A DNA stretch of 64,000 nt from Megasphaera sp. UBA5897. GTDB taxonomy: Bacteria; Bacillota; Negativicutes; Veillonellales; Megasphaeraceae. Below are positions 8,728-17,136 of the stretch, piece after piece. Under the pieces are notes generated by a model. That model made no database searches, was not told the DNA's origin, and saw only the letters and a list, made by a program, of their open reading frames with translations. Position numbers and translations under genes: made by a program. Numbering within the stretch: position 1 is the stretch's first letter; the number at the start of each line of letters is the position of its first letter. The stretch is from assembly GCA_002431345.1 (NCBI GenBank), contig DJEN01000050.1, positions 1 through 64,000 of the forward strand, in the 5' to 3' direction.

Positions 8728-8966
8728 GATATGTGCTGTGGTTGCAAGTCGATGCCAGGCGCAGGCCAAGCGATCCACGTAAGGAGCTCAAAGCGGCTCT
8801 GATCATAGTGCGCCCTAGAAGTAAGACCTGCCGCAAAAAGCGAGAGAGCTAGTAGTGGGGGATGCAGACCATCTATGAGCGAACGTTCCAGCAGGCGAGT
8901 GTGGGGATAAAAACCAGGTCAGGCATATCCAAAAGGGGCTGTCGCAGAAGCGGCAAGCCCTTTTTG
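8728..8966 (+). ncRNA. ssrS: Structured small RNA, probable 6S RNA
   Basis: A non-coding stretch with a consensus promoter, 5' and 3' ends that pair (GATATG at 8728-8733 with CATATC at 8924-8929, then GGTT with AACC) and a terminator hairpin with T run at 8931-8966. That gives about 200 nt plus the terminator, the size of 6S RNA. Local resemblance to 6S RNA is seen near the two arms (5' TTGCAAGTCGATGCCAG; 3' CCTAGAAGTAAGACCTGC). 6S RNA binds the RNA polymerase holoenzyme. SRP RNA was considered because of CCAGGTCAGG, but the GGAA loop and its flanks are absent. That it is an RNA gene is fairly sure; its identity is tentative. Nothing further was recognised between 8967 and 9100. Confidence 0.6.
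8931..8966 (+). terminator. Terminator of the small RNA
   Basis: AAAGGGGCTGTCGC and GCGGCAAGCCCTTTTT pair around a short AGAA loop, followed by T residues. Confidence 0.85.
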
Positions 8967-9100
8967 CATGTGCTTTTGGCCGTACCCGACTATCTGTACA
9001 GCGCATTGGCTCTGCATTTCCATTCATGGGCAGCCGGAAGCCGTGCAGGATGAGCAACAGCGTATGCGGTGCTTGCGGTGGCAGTATGTGTGGATTTTAT

Positions 9101-9129
9101 TTGACGTTTTCAAAACGATATAGTAAAAT
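9101..9129 (+). promoter_or_regulatory. Promoter of the thioesterase genes
   Basis: TTGACG (9101-9106), 17 bp spacer, TAAAAT (9124-9129), 46 bases before the start codon. Confidence 0.7.
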
Positions 9130-9174
9130 ATAAAAGTATTTATATTCAGATGCTTGGAGGAGTGAGACCTGTCG

Positions 9175-9633
9175 ATGAAGGTGGATATACAGTCTGTAGA
9201 CAGAGAAATACAGAAAAATCCGTTTGACAGTTTTATGGATTTTCATGTGAGCAAAGCTGATGAAGAAAGTACAGTCCTCGTTTTTGAAAATAAGGGAACT
9301 TCATGGGACAATCCGAACGGTACGATGTATGGCGGCGTTTTATATTCTATGTCAGATTCTGCGATGGAAGCGGCATGTGCTGTCTGCGGTAAGGCGGTGC
9401 TGACATTGGATTTAGCCATGAATTTTCTCCGTCCGGCTTTTTCGAATACGACGATTCGCGCTGAAGCCAGGGTGATTCATAATGGTCACACGACCATGGT
9501 CGCATTATGCGATTTTTATGATAATAACAATCGCTATTTGGCACATGGAAAAGGTACCTTTTTTGTGACCGGGCCGTATACGATAGCTGGCACAGACAGC
9601 CGGGAAGAAAGGGGTTCCCTGACGCATGAATGA
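9175..9633 (+). CDS. PaaI-family hotdog thioesterase 1
   Basis: A 152-residue hotdog-fold protein. NPNGTMYGGVLYSMSDSAM matches the active-site region of PaaI-type acyl-CoA thioesterases (Asn and the Asp/Ser pair), and NFLRPAFSNTTIRAEARV the following strands. Such enzymes hydrolyse CoA thioesters, often aryl or short-chain acyl-CoA, as tetramers in the cytoplasm. The next gene encodes a second, divergent copy overlapping by 8 bases, and an acyl-CoA dehydrogenase follows, so a role in acyl-CoA turnover is likely. The substrate cannot be read from sequence. Confidence 0.82.
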   Translation: MKVDIQSVDREIQKNPFDSFMDFHVSKADEESTVLVFENKGTSWDNPNGTMYGGVLYSMSDSAMEAACAVCGKAVLTLDLAMNFLRPAFSNTTIRAEARVIHNGHTTMVALCDFYDNNNRYLAHGKGTFFVTGPYTIAGTDSREERGSLTHE

Positions 9634-10048
9634 CATGATGAAGCAGCGGCTCCTGCATATTCAGCAGGGAATTATGAGCAAGACACCGTATTTTAAAAAT
9701 CTGCCGTGTACGATAGAAGATGCGGACGAAGGATGGATTCGGCTGTCTTTTGATATTAAGCCTAATTTGTGCAATTATCGGGGTATTGCTTCGGGCGGCG
9801 TGTTGGCTGCGTTTTGCGATACGCTTATGGGAATTGCCAGCCGAACGCTGGGATTTCAAGTAACGACATTGGAAATTAATATGAATTATATCCGCCGCGT
9901 GGAAGCCGGGCATCATGTAATTGGTATAGGACAGGTAGTCCATCACGGTGGCAAGACAATTGTCGTAGAATGCGAATGTTTTGATGAAGATGGAAATGTC
10001 GTTGTAAAAGGACGTTCTTCTTTTTATGTTTTAGGACGACTTGATTAG
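9626..10048 (+). CDS. PaaI-family hotdog thioesterase 2
   Basis: A 140-residue hotdog protein. LCNYRGIASGGVLAAFCDTLMG carries the conserved Asn, the glycine pair and the Asp of the PaaI active site; TLEINMNYIRRVEAGHHVIG forms the next strands. It is similar in fold to the preceding gene but diverged, and overlaps it by 8 bases. The two may form a hetero-oligomer or serve different acyl-CoAs. Start ATG at 9626 is preceded by AAAGGGG. Function beyond thioesterase is inference. Confidence 0.82.
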   Translation: MNDMMKQRLLHIQQGIMSKTPYFKNLPCTIEDADEGWIRLSFDIKPNLCNYRGIASGGVLAAFCDTLMGIASRTLGFQVTTLEINMNYIRRVEAGHHVIGIGQVVHHGGKTIVVECECFDEDGNVVVKGRSSFYVLGRLD

Positions 10049-10089
10049 TTAAAATATTGGTTTAGAAAACGGAAGGTTGGTTAGCAGAT

Positions 10090-11229
10090 ATGGATTTTGC
10101 CTATAATGACGAACAAAAAGAAATTATCAAGGTTGTTCGCGATTTGGTAGAAAAAGAAATTGTCCCGTATGCAGGAGAAATGGATGAAACGGGTAAACTT
10201 CATGAAGGATTGTTGGAAAAATTAGCAGCCCAGGGACTGTTGGGCGTAGCAATTCCGGAAGAATTCGGCGGCGCAGGCTTAGATGCCATTACGATTGCAG
10301 CTATTTATGAAGAATTGGGGAAAGGCTGTGCCGGTGTAGCGACGACTGTCGCTGCCAATGCGTTGGCTTCTTATCCGGTTATTATTGCCGGCAATGATGA
10401 CCAGAAAAAACGCTACTTTGATATTATCAACCAGGATAACTTGGCGGCATTTGCATTGACAGAACCGGGTACAGGCTCTGATGCAGGTTCCGTTTCTACA
10501 CGCGCTGTTAAAACGGAAGACGGCAAAGGGTATATTTTAAACGGCACGAAATGCTTCATTACCAACGGCGCCTTGGCAGAAGTTTTCGTTGTCTTTGCCA
10601 ATACCCGCAAAACAGGCGGTATTCGCGGCTTGACAGCGTTTATTGTCCGTAAAGGCACGCCGGGCTTTACTGTAGGCAAGGCAGAAAACAAAATGGGGAT
10701 CCGTGCTTCCAATACGACAGAACTGATTTTCCAGGACTGCTATGTGCCGGTAGAAAACCGGTTGGGCCGTGAAGGACAGGGCTTCCGCATTGCCATGAAT
10801 ACATTGGATGCTGCCCGTCCGTTTGTCGGTGCTGTATCTGTTGGCATTGCAGAAGCGGCATTCCGTGCTTGCTGTGAATATGCAAAAGTCCGGGTACAGT
10901 TTGACAAACCGATTGCTTCGTTCCAGATGGTACAGAGCATGATTGCCGATATGGCTATGCAGGTAGAAGGAGCCCGCCTTTTGGTACACCGTGCCTGCTG
11001 GATGAAAGACCAGGGCATGGAATTCAGCCGTGAAGCGGCTATTGCCAAATGCAACGCATCGGATGTAGCTATGCAGGTAACAACCAATGCCGTACAAGTT
11101 ATGGGCGGCTATGGATACATCAAAGAATATCCGGTTGAAAAATATATGCGTGATGCCAAAATCATGCAGATTTATGAAGGCACCAACCAAATTCAGCGTT
11201 TGGTTATTGCCAACAAGACATTATACTGA
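10090..11229 (+). CDS. Acyl-CoA dehydrogenase (short-chain type)
   Basis: A 379-residue FAD enzyme of full family length. Features: LTEPGTGSDAG (FAD/substrate loop), the strand GTKCFITNG, the RVQFDKPIASFQ motif, and the catalytic Glu in IYEGTN near residue 363. It oxidises acyl-CoA or, in a fermenter, may run as a butyryl-CoA-type dehydrogenase with an electron-transfer flavoprotein. No etfAB lies beside it, and its sequence is clearly not that of the well-known M. elsdenii butyryl-CoA dehydrogenase as I remember it, so it is probably a paralogue. It is likely co-transcribed with the two thioesterases. The last 23 bases of the gene include the pheST promoter. Confidence 0.88.
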   Translation: MDFAYNDEQKEIIKVVRDLVEKEIVPYAGEMDETGKLHEGLLEKLAAQGLLGVAIPEEFGGAGLDAITIAAIYEELGKGCAGVATTVAANALASYPVIIAGNDDQKKRYFDIINQDNLAAFALTEPGTGSDAGSVSTRAVKTEDGKGYILNGTKCFITNGALAEVFVVFANTRKTGGIRGLTAFIVRKGTPGFTVGKAENKMGIRASNTTELIFQDCYVPVENRLGREGQGFRIAMNTLDAARPFVGAVSVGIAEAAFRACCEYAKVRVQFDKPIASFQMVQSMIADMAMQVEGARLLVHRACWMKDQGMEFSREAAIAKCNASDVAMQVTTNAVQVMGGYGYIKEYPVEKYMRDAKIMQIYEGTNQIQRLVIANKTLY

Positions 11230-11235
11230 TACAAT
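11207..11235 (+). promoter_or_regulatory. Promoter of the pheST T-box transcript
   Basis: TTGCCA (11207-11212), 17 bp spacer, TACAAT (11230-11235). It overlaps the 3' end of the acyl-CoA dehydrogenase gene and would start the leader near 11242. Confidence 0.6.
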
Positions 11236-11239
11236 ATAG

Positions 11240-11484
11240 GAGTCACATATCGTGACCTTATATACGGCAATGAAAAAGAGAGTATATGCTGGACATCTGA
11301 AAACAGGGAACGCAGCCGTAGATTGAGAGCTGCGTATCAGATAAGGTATACGGTTCACTTTGGAGCTTTTCGGCTGAACGGAGTAGGCTGGACGGGAGTT
11401 CCCGTTACTGAACACATGAGACACAATTAGGGTGGTACCGCGAAGTCAGACTTTCGCCCCTTTCCGGGGCGGGAGTCTTTTTTA
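11240..11484 (+). promoter_or_regulatory. T-box riboswitch (tRNA-Phe) with terminator
   Basis: Leader RNA before pheS. The T-box AGGGTGGTACCGCG is at 11429-11442, and a terminator follows: AGACTTTCGCCCC pairs with GGGGCGGGAGTCT, then T6 (to about 11483). The UGGU in the T-box would pair with the ACCA end of uncharged tRNA-Phe and favour the antiterminator. A stem I base is suggested by GTGACC (11252) and GGTTCAC (11352); the TTC at 11354-11356 is a possible Phe specifier. It should raise pheST expression when phenylalanine is short. Confidence 0.92.
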
Positions 11485-11507
11485 GTATGAAGAGGAGGAT
11501 TATACAA

Positions 11508-12533
11508 ATGATCAATGATAAGATTGAGGCCATCAAAGCAGCCGTCAGCGAACAACTCGCTGCCAGCCAAGCCTTGCAGGATGTGCAGAATATTCGTGTC
11601 CAATACTTAGGAAAAAAAGGCGAATTAACGTCTATTATGAAAGAATTGAAAACGCTGTCTAAAGAAGAACGGCCAAAAGTCGGCCAGTTGGTAAATGCAG
11701 CGCGCAGTGTCATTGAAGAACAAGTAAAAGCCAAAATGGAAGAATTAAAAGAACGGGAATTGGAACAAAAAATCCAGTCCGAAAAAATCGATATTACGCT
11801 TCCAGGCAGAAAACCTGTATTAGGCCATGAACATCCCCTGCATTTGACACGCCGCCTGATGGAAGAATCGTTTCTCCGCATGGGCTTTTCTATCGTAGAA
11901 GGACCGGATATTGAATCCGACTATTATAATTTCCAGTGCCTGAATCTGCCGGAAGATCACCCAGCCCGTGATATGCAGGATTCCATGTATGTTACCGATA
12001 ATATTTTGCTGCGCACGCATACCTCCGGCATGGAAGCACGTACGCTGCAGGCTCATAAACCGAATGAACCGTTCAAAATTATTGCGCCGGGCAAAGTATA
12101 CCGCTGCGATTATGACGCAACTCATTCACCGGTATTTCACCAAATGGAAGGCATGATCGTCGATAAAAACATTCGTTTCTCTGACTTGAAGGGTATGTTG
12201 GAAGACTTCCTTCGCGATATTTTCGGACCGCAGACAAAAGTCCGGTTCCGTGCCAGCTATTTCCCCTTTACGGAACCAAGTGCTGAAGTCGATATTTCCT
12301 GCGTCATGTGTGGCGGCAAAGGATGCCGTGTCTGCTCTCACACCGGCTGGCTGGAAATCTTGGGCTGCGGCATGACCAACCCCAATGTATTGCGCATGAA
12401 TGGCTATGACCCCAATGAAGTCAGTGCGTTTGCTTTTGGCATGGGGGTAGAACGTATTGCCATGCTCAAATACGGCATTGATGACTTGCGGTTGTTCTAT
12501 GAAAATGATATGCGGTTCTTGAACCAGTTCTAG
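11508..12533 (+). CDS. pheS: Phenylalanyl-tRNA synthetase alpha subunit
   Basis: Start chosen at ATG 11508 after AGAGGAGGATTATACAA; the frame is open 7 codons upstream into the terminator region, which is not coding. It gives 341 residues. An N-terminal coiled coil binds tRNA (about 1-85); the class II core has motif 2 around HQMEGMIVD and motif 3 GMGVERIAMLKYGI. With PheT it forms the alpha2-beta2 enzyme charging tRNA-Phe. It is 12 bases before pheT and regulated by the T-box. Confidence 0.97.
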   Translation: MINDKIEAIKAAVSEQLAASQALQDVQNIRVQYLGKKGELTSIMKELKTLSKEERPKVGQLVNAARSVIEEQVKAKMEELKERELEQKIQSEKIDITLPGRKPVLGHEHPLHLTRRLMEESFLRMGFSIVEGPDIESDYYNFQCLNLPEDHPARDMQDSMYVTDNILLRTHTSGMEARTLQAHKPNEPFKIIAPGKVYRCDYDATHSPVFHQMEGMIVDKNIRFSDLKGMLEDFLRDIFGPQTKVRFRASYFPFTEPSAEVDISCVMCGGKGCRVCSHTGWLEILGCGMTNPNVLRMNGYDPNEVSAFAFGMGVERIAMLKYGIDDLRLFYENDMRFLNQF

Positions 12534-12545
12534 GAGGTATAAACG

Positions 12546-14972
12546 ATGAAAAGTTCTTTGAAATGGATGCAGGATTATGTAGATGTCGATATGACACAAG
12601 ATCTGCAGAAATTTGCGGATACACTGACGGTTGCCGGTATTCCTGTAGAACAGGTGGAATATTGGGGCGACGAAATTAAAAAAGTAGTAACTGGTAAAAT
12701 TTTAAAAATTGATAAACATCCCGATGCAGATAAGTTGGTTGTCTGCCAAATTGACGTCGGCAGTGAACAACTGCAAATCGTCACCGGTGCTAAAAACGTT
12801 CGGGAAGGCCAAATCGTTCCCGTCGCTGTACACGGTGCGCATTTGCCGGGCGGTGTAAAAATAAAACGGTCCAAACTCCGCGGCGTACCGTCCAACGGCA
12901 TGCTCTGCTCTGCCCATGAACTTGGGTTTGATGACAGTGTGCTTTTGCCGGAAGAACGCAACGGCATCTGGATTCTGCCGGAAGATACACCGATCGGCGT
13001 CGATGCAGCAGAATATTTGGATGCCAGAGATGTCGTCTATGAATATGAACTGACGCCAAACCGGGCAGACTGCTTCTCTATGGTAGGCTTGAGCCGTGAA
13101 TTTGCTGTTTTGAGCAATAAACAGGCTTCCTATCCGGACATCAAAGTGACAGAATGCGATGAATCCATTGACGGCAAAGTATCTGCTTCGATTGAAGATG
13201 AAGATTTATGCAGCCGCTATGCCGCTCGCTTGCTGCTCAATGTCAAAATCGGCAAATCGCCGCTCTGGATGCAGCAGCGTCTGCGCAAATCCGGCGTTCG
13301 TCCGATTAACAACGTCGTCGACGTTACCAACTATGTTATGATTGAACTGGGCATTCCTCTTCATGCTTACGACTATGACAAAGTGGCAGACCATCATCTC
13401 ATTGCCCGCCGTGCGCATGCTGATGAAGCAATTAAGACGTTGGACGGCGTAGACCGCAAACTCAATGACAATATGCTTGTCATTGCAGATACTCAAAAAC
13501 CATGCTGCATTGCCGGTATTATGGGCGGCTATAACTCAGAAGTTACGGCAGATACGAAAACAGTTATTCTCGAATGTGCTTCCTTCAAAGGTTCCAGCAT
13601 TCGTCATACAGGCCGTTCGTTAGGCCTTCGTTCGGAAGCATCCGGCCGTTTTGAACGGGGCTTGGATGCACACAGCTGCCTGCGTTCGTTGGACCGCTGC
13701 GCCCAGCTCCTGCAGCAGATGCATGCCTGTGACGTTGCCAAGGGCATTGTCGATGTATACCCGCATCCGCAGGAAACGACGAAGATTTCATTTACGGCTA
13801 AGCAGGTCAACACCTTCCTGGGTACGGATATCCCGGAAGAACAGATGATTCACATGCTGGAAACGCTGCAGTTCGGTATTGAAAAAGACGGCGAAACCGT
13901 TACGGCTGTCGTACCGTCCTATCGCGGCGACTGCACGGAAATGCCGGATATAGCAGAAGAAGTAGCCCGTATTTATGGCTATGAAAATATTCCGTCTACA
14001 CGTCCATGGTCCAATATTTCCAAAGGGGAAGAAGGATTCCATCATCAAGTCGGCGAAAAAATTTCAGCTATTCTCAGCGGCAGCGGCTTGAATGAAACCG
14101 TAACGTTCAGCTTCGTACATCCGGATTCGCTGAAAAAACTGCTCTTCAAAGACGGAGATCCCGTATATCATGCTGTACCGATTCTCAACCCGATTACGGA
14201 AGAATTTCCGCTGATGCGCACTACGCTGATTCCGTCGCTGATGGATGTACTGGTTCGTAATCAGGCCGTAAAGAATCCGTCCGTCGGCATTTATGAAATT
14301 GCGCCGGTATATGCGCCGAAAGAACTGCCCGTGACGGAACTGCCGCATCAGGAATATCGTGTAGCCGGCTTGCTCTATGGCCAGCGGACAACGGCACAAT
14401 GGCCGACACAGGCTGCCAACTATGATTTCTATGATGTCAAAGGCATTGTAGAAGCCGTATTGGAAGGACTGGGCATTCATGCAGATTTGGAAACATCGGA
14501 TTACGCGCCGCTTCATCCGGGAAAAGCAGCCCAGTATGTCAAAGATGGAAAAGTCCTTTGCCGGTTTGGCGAACTCCATCCAAAAGCTATGGACAACTAT
14601 GACGTTGCCGGCCCGGTATATGTATTTGAAATGTATATGAATGAAATTCTGCCGCTTATCAATTTGATTCCGGATTACCATAAAGTTGCCAAATTCCCGG
14701 CTTCCAGCCGTGACCTTGCCTTTTTGGCACCGCTTGCCACAACCAATGAATCGATTATTGATGTGATTAAAGCAGACGGCGGCCCGTATTTGGAAGCAGT
14801 ACATCTCTTTGATATGTACACTGGCAAACAGGTACCGCAGGGCTTCAAGAGCTTGGCATATTCGCTGGTATTCCGTTCAGAAGAAGGAACACTTACCGAT
14901 GCAGACATTCAGACCCCTGTCGATGCCATTGTCAAGGATTTGAAAGAAAAACTGAACTGCGAATTGCGCTAA
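12546..14972 (+). CDS. pheT: Phenylalanyl-tRNA synthetase beta subunit
   Basis: An 808-residue protein of the expected length. From the N-terminus: an EMAP/OB tRNA-binding domain (about 40-150, with GVPSNGMLCSAHELG), the B3/B4 editing domain (about 210-380), B5, a catalytic-like class II domain, and the ferredoxin-fold anticodon-binding domain at the C-terminus (from KFPASSRDLAFLAP). It edits mischarged Tyr-tRNA-Phe and recognises tRNA. Preceded by AGGAGGT, co-transcribed with pheS and followed by a terminator. Confidence 0.97.
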   Translation: MKSSLKWMQDYVDVDMTQDLQKFADTLTVAGIPVEQVEYWGDEIKKVVTGKILKIDKHPDADKLVVCQIDVGSEQLQIVTGAKNVREGQIVPVAVHGAHLPGGVKIKRSKLRGVPSNGMLCSAHELGFDDSVLLPEERNGIWILPEDTPIGVDAAEYLDARDVVYEYELTPNRADCFSMVGLSREFAVLSNKQASYPDIKVTECDESIDGKVSASIEDEDLCSRYAARLLLNVKIGKSPLWMQQRLRKSGVRPINNVVDVTNYVMIELGIPLHAYDYDKVADHHLIARRAHADEAIKTLDGVDRKLNDNMLVIADTQKPCCIAGIMGGYNSEVTADTKTVILECASFKGSSIRHTGRSLGLRSEASGRFERGLDAHSCLRSLDRCAQLLQQMHACDVAKGIVDVYPHPQETTKISFTAKQVNTFLGTDIPEEQMIHMLETLQFGIEKDGETVTAVVPSYRGDCTEMPDIAEEVARIYGYENIPSTRPWSNISKGEEGFHHQVGEKISAILSGSGLNETVTFSFVHPDSLKKLLFKDGDPVYHAVPILNPITEEFPLMRTTLIPSLMDVLVRNQAVKNPSVGIYEIAPVYAPKELPVTELPHQEYRVAGLLYGQRTTAQWPTQAANYDFYDVKGIVEAVLEGLGIHADLETSDYAPLHPGKAAQYVKDGKVLCRFGELHPKAMDNYDVAGPVYVFEMYMNEILPLINLIPDYHKVAKFPASSRDLAFLAPLATTNESIIDVIKADGGPYLEAVHLFDMYTGKQVPQGFKSLAYSLVFRSEEGTLTDADIQTPVDAIVKDLKEKLNCELR

Positions 14973-14990
14973 GTACTACATTCACGCATA

Positions 14991-15021
14991 AAAAAACGGC
15001 TTCTGCGGGAGTCGTTTTTTT
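14991..15021 (+). terminator. Terminator after pheT
   Basis: AAAACGGCT pairs with AGTCGTTTT (one G-T pair) around TCTGCGGG and is followed by seven T. Confidence 0.75.
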
Positions 15022-15046
15022 GCCGTGTTGTAATCTTAAATATTTA

Positions 15047-15075
15047 TTGTAAAATATGTAAACTTGTGGTATGAT
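15047..15075 (+). promoter_or_regulatory. Promoter of tig
   Basis: TTGTAA (15047-15052), 17 bp spacer, TATGAT (15070-15075). A small GGGC-TTCG-GCCC hairpin lies in the leader just before the ribosome site AAGGAGG. Confidence 0.65.
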
Positions 15076-15141
15076 GTAGAGCGTAATATGGTATTTTAGA
15101 GATAATTTAGGGCTTCGGCCCATAAGGAGGACATACTTAGA

Positions 15142-16494
15142 ATGAACGTAACAGTTAATGAAGTAGACCAACACAAAGTAACCCTGCACATTGAAGTGCC
15201 TGCAAAAGACGCTTCCAAAGCAGCTGCAGCTGCTTGCAAAAACTTGGCAAGCAGAGTAAACATCCCGGGCTTCCGTAAAGGCAAAGCACCGCGTATGGTG
15301 TTGGAAAGCTTCTTGGGCAAAGACGCTGTCAAACAGGAAGTATTTGAAGCCATTGCCAATAAAGCATACAGTGATGCACTGCAGGAAAAAAATATTGTAC
15401 CGGTTACAGATCCGGAAATCAAAGTAATCAGCGATGAAAAAGGCAAAGATGTTGTATTTGAAGCAACGATTACCAAAAAACCGGAAGTAAAACTCGGTGA
15501 ATACAAAGGCATTAAAGCTGCTAAAGACGAAGTAGCTGTCAGCGACGAAGATGTATCCAAAGAATTAGCAAACCTGCAGAAACAGCACGCTAAAATGGTC
15601 GTTGCACCGGAAGGCACTGAAATCGCAAAAGATGACTTCGCAGTTATCGATTTCAAAGGCACGGTTGACGGTGTAGCATTTGAAGGCGGCGAAGGCAAAT
15701 CCTATCCGCTTCAGATTGGTTCCGGCAGCTTTATCCCCGGCTTTGAAGACCAGTTGATTGGCTGCAAAGCAGGCGACGAAAAAGATGTTAAAGTTACTTT
15801 CCCGGAAGACTATTTTGAAAAATCCCTCGCCGGCAAAGAAGCTGTATTTGCCGTTAAAGTCAACGACGTAAAACGCAGCGAACTGCCAGCTATTAACGAT
15901 GAATTTGCTAAAGAAGCAGGCAAATTTGACAGCGTTGACGAACTGAAAGCAGATATCCGCAAACGCTTGGAATCTAAAGCATCCTTCCAGGCTTTGGAAA
16001 AATACAACGCAGAAATTCTCAAAACAGCTGTTAACAATGCAGAAGTAGATATTCCGCAGGTCATGATTGATGAAAAAATCGATCAGATGATTGAAGAACT
16101 TTCCATGAAATTGGAAACACAGCGCATGAACATTGACGATTATCTTAAATACATGGGTCAGGATATGGACAAATTGAAAGAACAGTATGCTGAACCGGCA
16201 AAAGAAAACGTCAAAATGGATCTCGTATTGGAAGCCATTGCCAAAGCAGAAAACATTGAAGTAAAAGATATTGACCTGCAGGCAGAAATCATTACGATGG
16301 CTCAGAACTTTGGTGCAGATCCTAAAGAAGTATACAAAATTATTATGAAAGAACATCGCGTTCCGATGCTTGTTCAGTCTGTTGGCCGCAAAAAAGCAGC
16401 AAGCTTCATCTTGAAAAATGCTGTTGACACAAACGAAAAAGCTGACGAACCTAAAGTAGAACAGGTAAAGGCTGAAGAAAAACCGGAAGCGTAA
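15142..16494 (+). CDS. tig: Trigger factor
   Basis: A 450-residue ribosome-bound chaperone with the usual three domains: the N-terminal ribosome-binding domain with GFRKGKAPRMVL (signature GFRxGKxP), a central FKBP-type prolyl isomerase domain (about 155-240, with DFAVIDFKGTVDG and IPGFEDQLIG), and the helical C-terminal substrate cradle, ending in a charged tail. It sits directly upstream of clpP-clpX as in E. coli and many other bacteria, so the unit handles folding and degradation together. Codon use looks that of a highly expressed gene. Confidence 0.96.
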   Translation: MNVTVNEVDQHKVTLHIEVPAKDASKAAAAACKNLASRVNIPGFRKGKAPRMVLESFLGKDAVKQEVFEAIANKAYSDALQEKNIVPVTDPEIKVISDEKGKDVVFEATITKKPEVKLGEYKGIKAAKDEVAVSDEDVSKELANLQKQHAKMVVAPEGTEIAKDDFAVIDFKGTVDGVAFEGGEGKSYPLQIGSGSFIPGFEDQLIGCKAGDEKDVKVTFPEDYFEKSLAGKEAVFAVKVNDVKRSELPAINDEFAKEAGKFDSVDELKADIRKRLESKASFQALEKYNAEILKTAVNNAEVDIPQVMIDEKIDQMIEELSMKLETQRMNIDDYLKYMGQDMDKLKEQYAEPAKENVKMDLVLEAIAKAENIEVKDIDLQAEIITMAQNFGADPKEVYKIIMKEHRVPMLVQSVGRKKAASFILKNAVDTNEKADEPKVEQVKAEEKPEA

Positions 16495-16512
16495 TCTCCG
16501 GAGGTGTTTTCT

Positions 16513-17112
16513 ATGAGTATGTATGTCCCCATTGTCGTCGAACAGACGGCGCAGGGTGAACGAAGCTATGATATTTATTCCCGCCTGCTTAAAGACCGCA
16601 TCGTCTTTTTGGGCGGTGCGATTGACGATACCGTAGCGAATATCGTTACAGCACAACTCTTGTTTTTAGAAGCAGATGATCCTGACAAGGATATTCATCT
16701 GTATATTAACAGCCCCGGCGGCGTCGTTACTGCCGGTATGGCTATTTACGATACGATGCAGTATATTAAGCCTGACGTATCGACCATTTGTATTGGCTCT
16801 GCTGCCAGCATGGCTTCGGTTCTGCTGACGGCCGGTGCCAAAGGCAAGCGGTTTGCTCTTCCTCATTCACAGGTCATGATTCATCAGCCTTTAGGCGGTG
16901 TACAGGGCCAGGCTACGGAGATTGAAATCCATGCCCGTGAAATTTTGCGTATGCGTAAAGAATTAAACGGCATTTTGTCCGCACATACTGGACAGCCGTT
17001 AGAAGTCATCCAAAAGGATACTGAACGGGACAATTTCATGACGGCAGAAGAAGCAAAAGCCTACGGTCTTATTGATGAAATTCTCGTCCGTCCTCACGGC
17101 GAAGCAAAATGA
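16513..17112 (+). CDS. clpP: ATP-dependent Clp protease proteolytic subunit
   Basis: Start at ATG 16513 after CCGGAGGTG gives 199 residues, the normal size; a TTG three codons upstream is less likely. Serine protease with nucleophile Ser99 in [11 protein letters not shown], His124 in [11 protein letters not shown] and the Asp in the region [10 protein letters not shown] or just beyond. It forms a double heptameric ring and is fed by ClpX, encoded 24 bases downstream. No CIRCE or CtsR site was seen upstream. Confidence 0.97.
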   Translation: MSMYVPIVVEQTAQGERSYDIYSRLLKDRIVFLGGAIDDTVANIVTAQLLFLEADDPDKDIHLYINSPGGVVTAGMAIYDTMQYIKPDVSTICIGSAASMASVLLTAGAKGKRFALPHSQVMIHQPLGGVQGQATEIEIHAREILRMRKELNGILSAHTGQPLEVIQKDTERDNFMTAEEAKAYGLIDEILVRPHGEAK

Positions 17113-17136
17113 TAGGAAGGACAGGAGGAAGACGTA

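Noticed and set aside
8728..8966. SRP RNA identity because of CCAGGTCAGG
   Set aside because: The conserved GGAA loop and following AGCAGCC segment are missing, so the match is probably chance.
8815..9057. Reading frames on both strands over the small RNA region
   Set aside because: They lack ribosome sites and family patterns, and the region has RNA promoter, paired ends and terminator.
13788..14804. Long minus-strand frames inside pheT
   Set aside because: Antisense shadows of a conserved gene with no start signals.
15565..16656. 363-residue minus-strand frame across tig and clpP
   Set aside because: It mirrors two well-supported genes on the plus strand and has low-complexity Phe/Cys-rich composition typical of antisense shadows.
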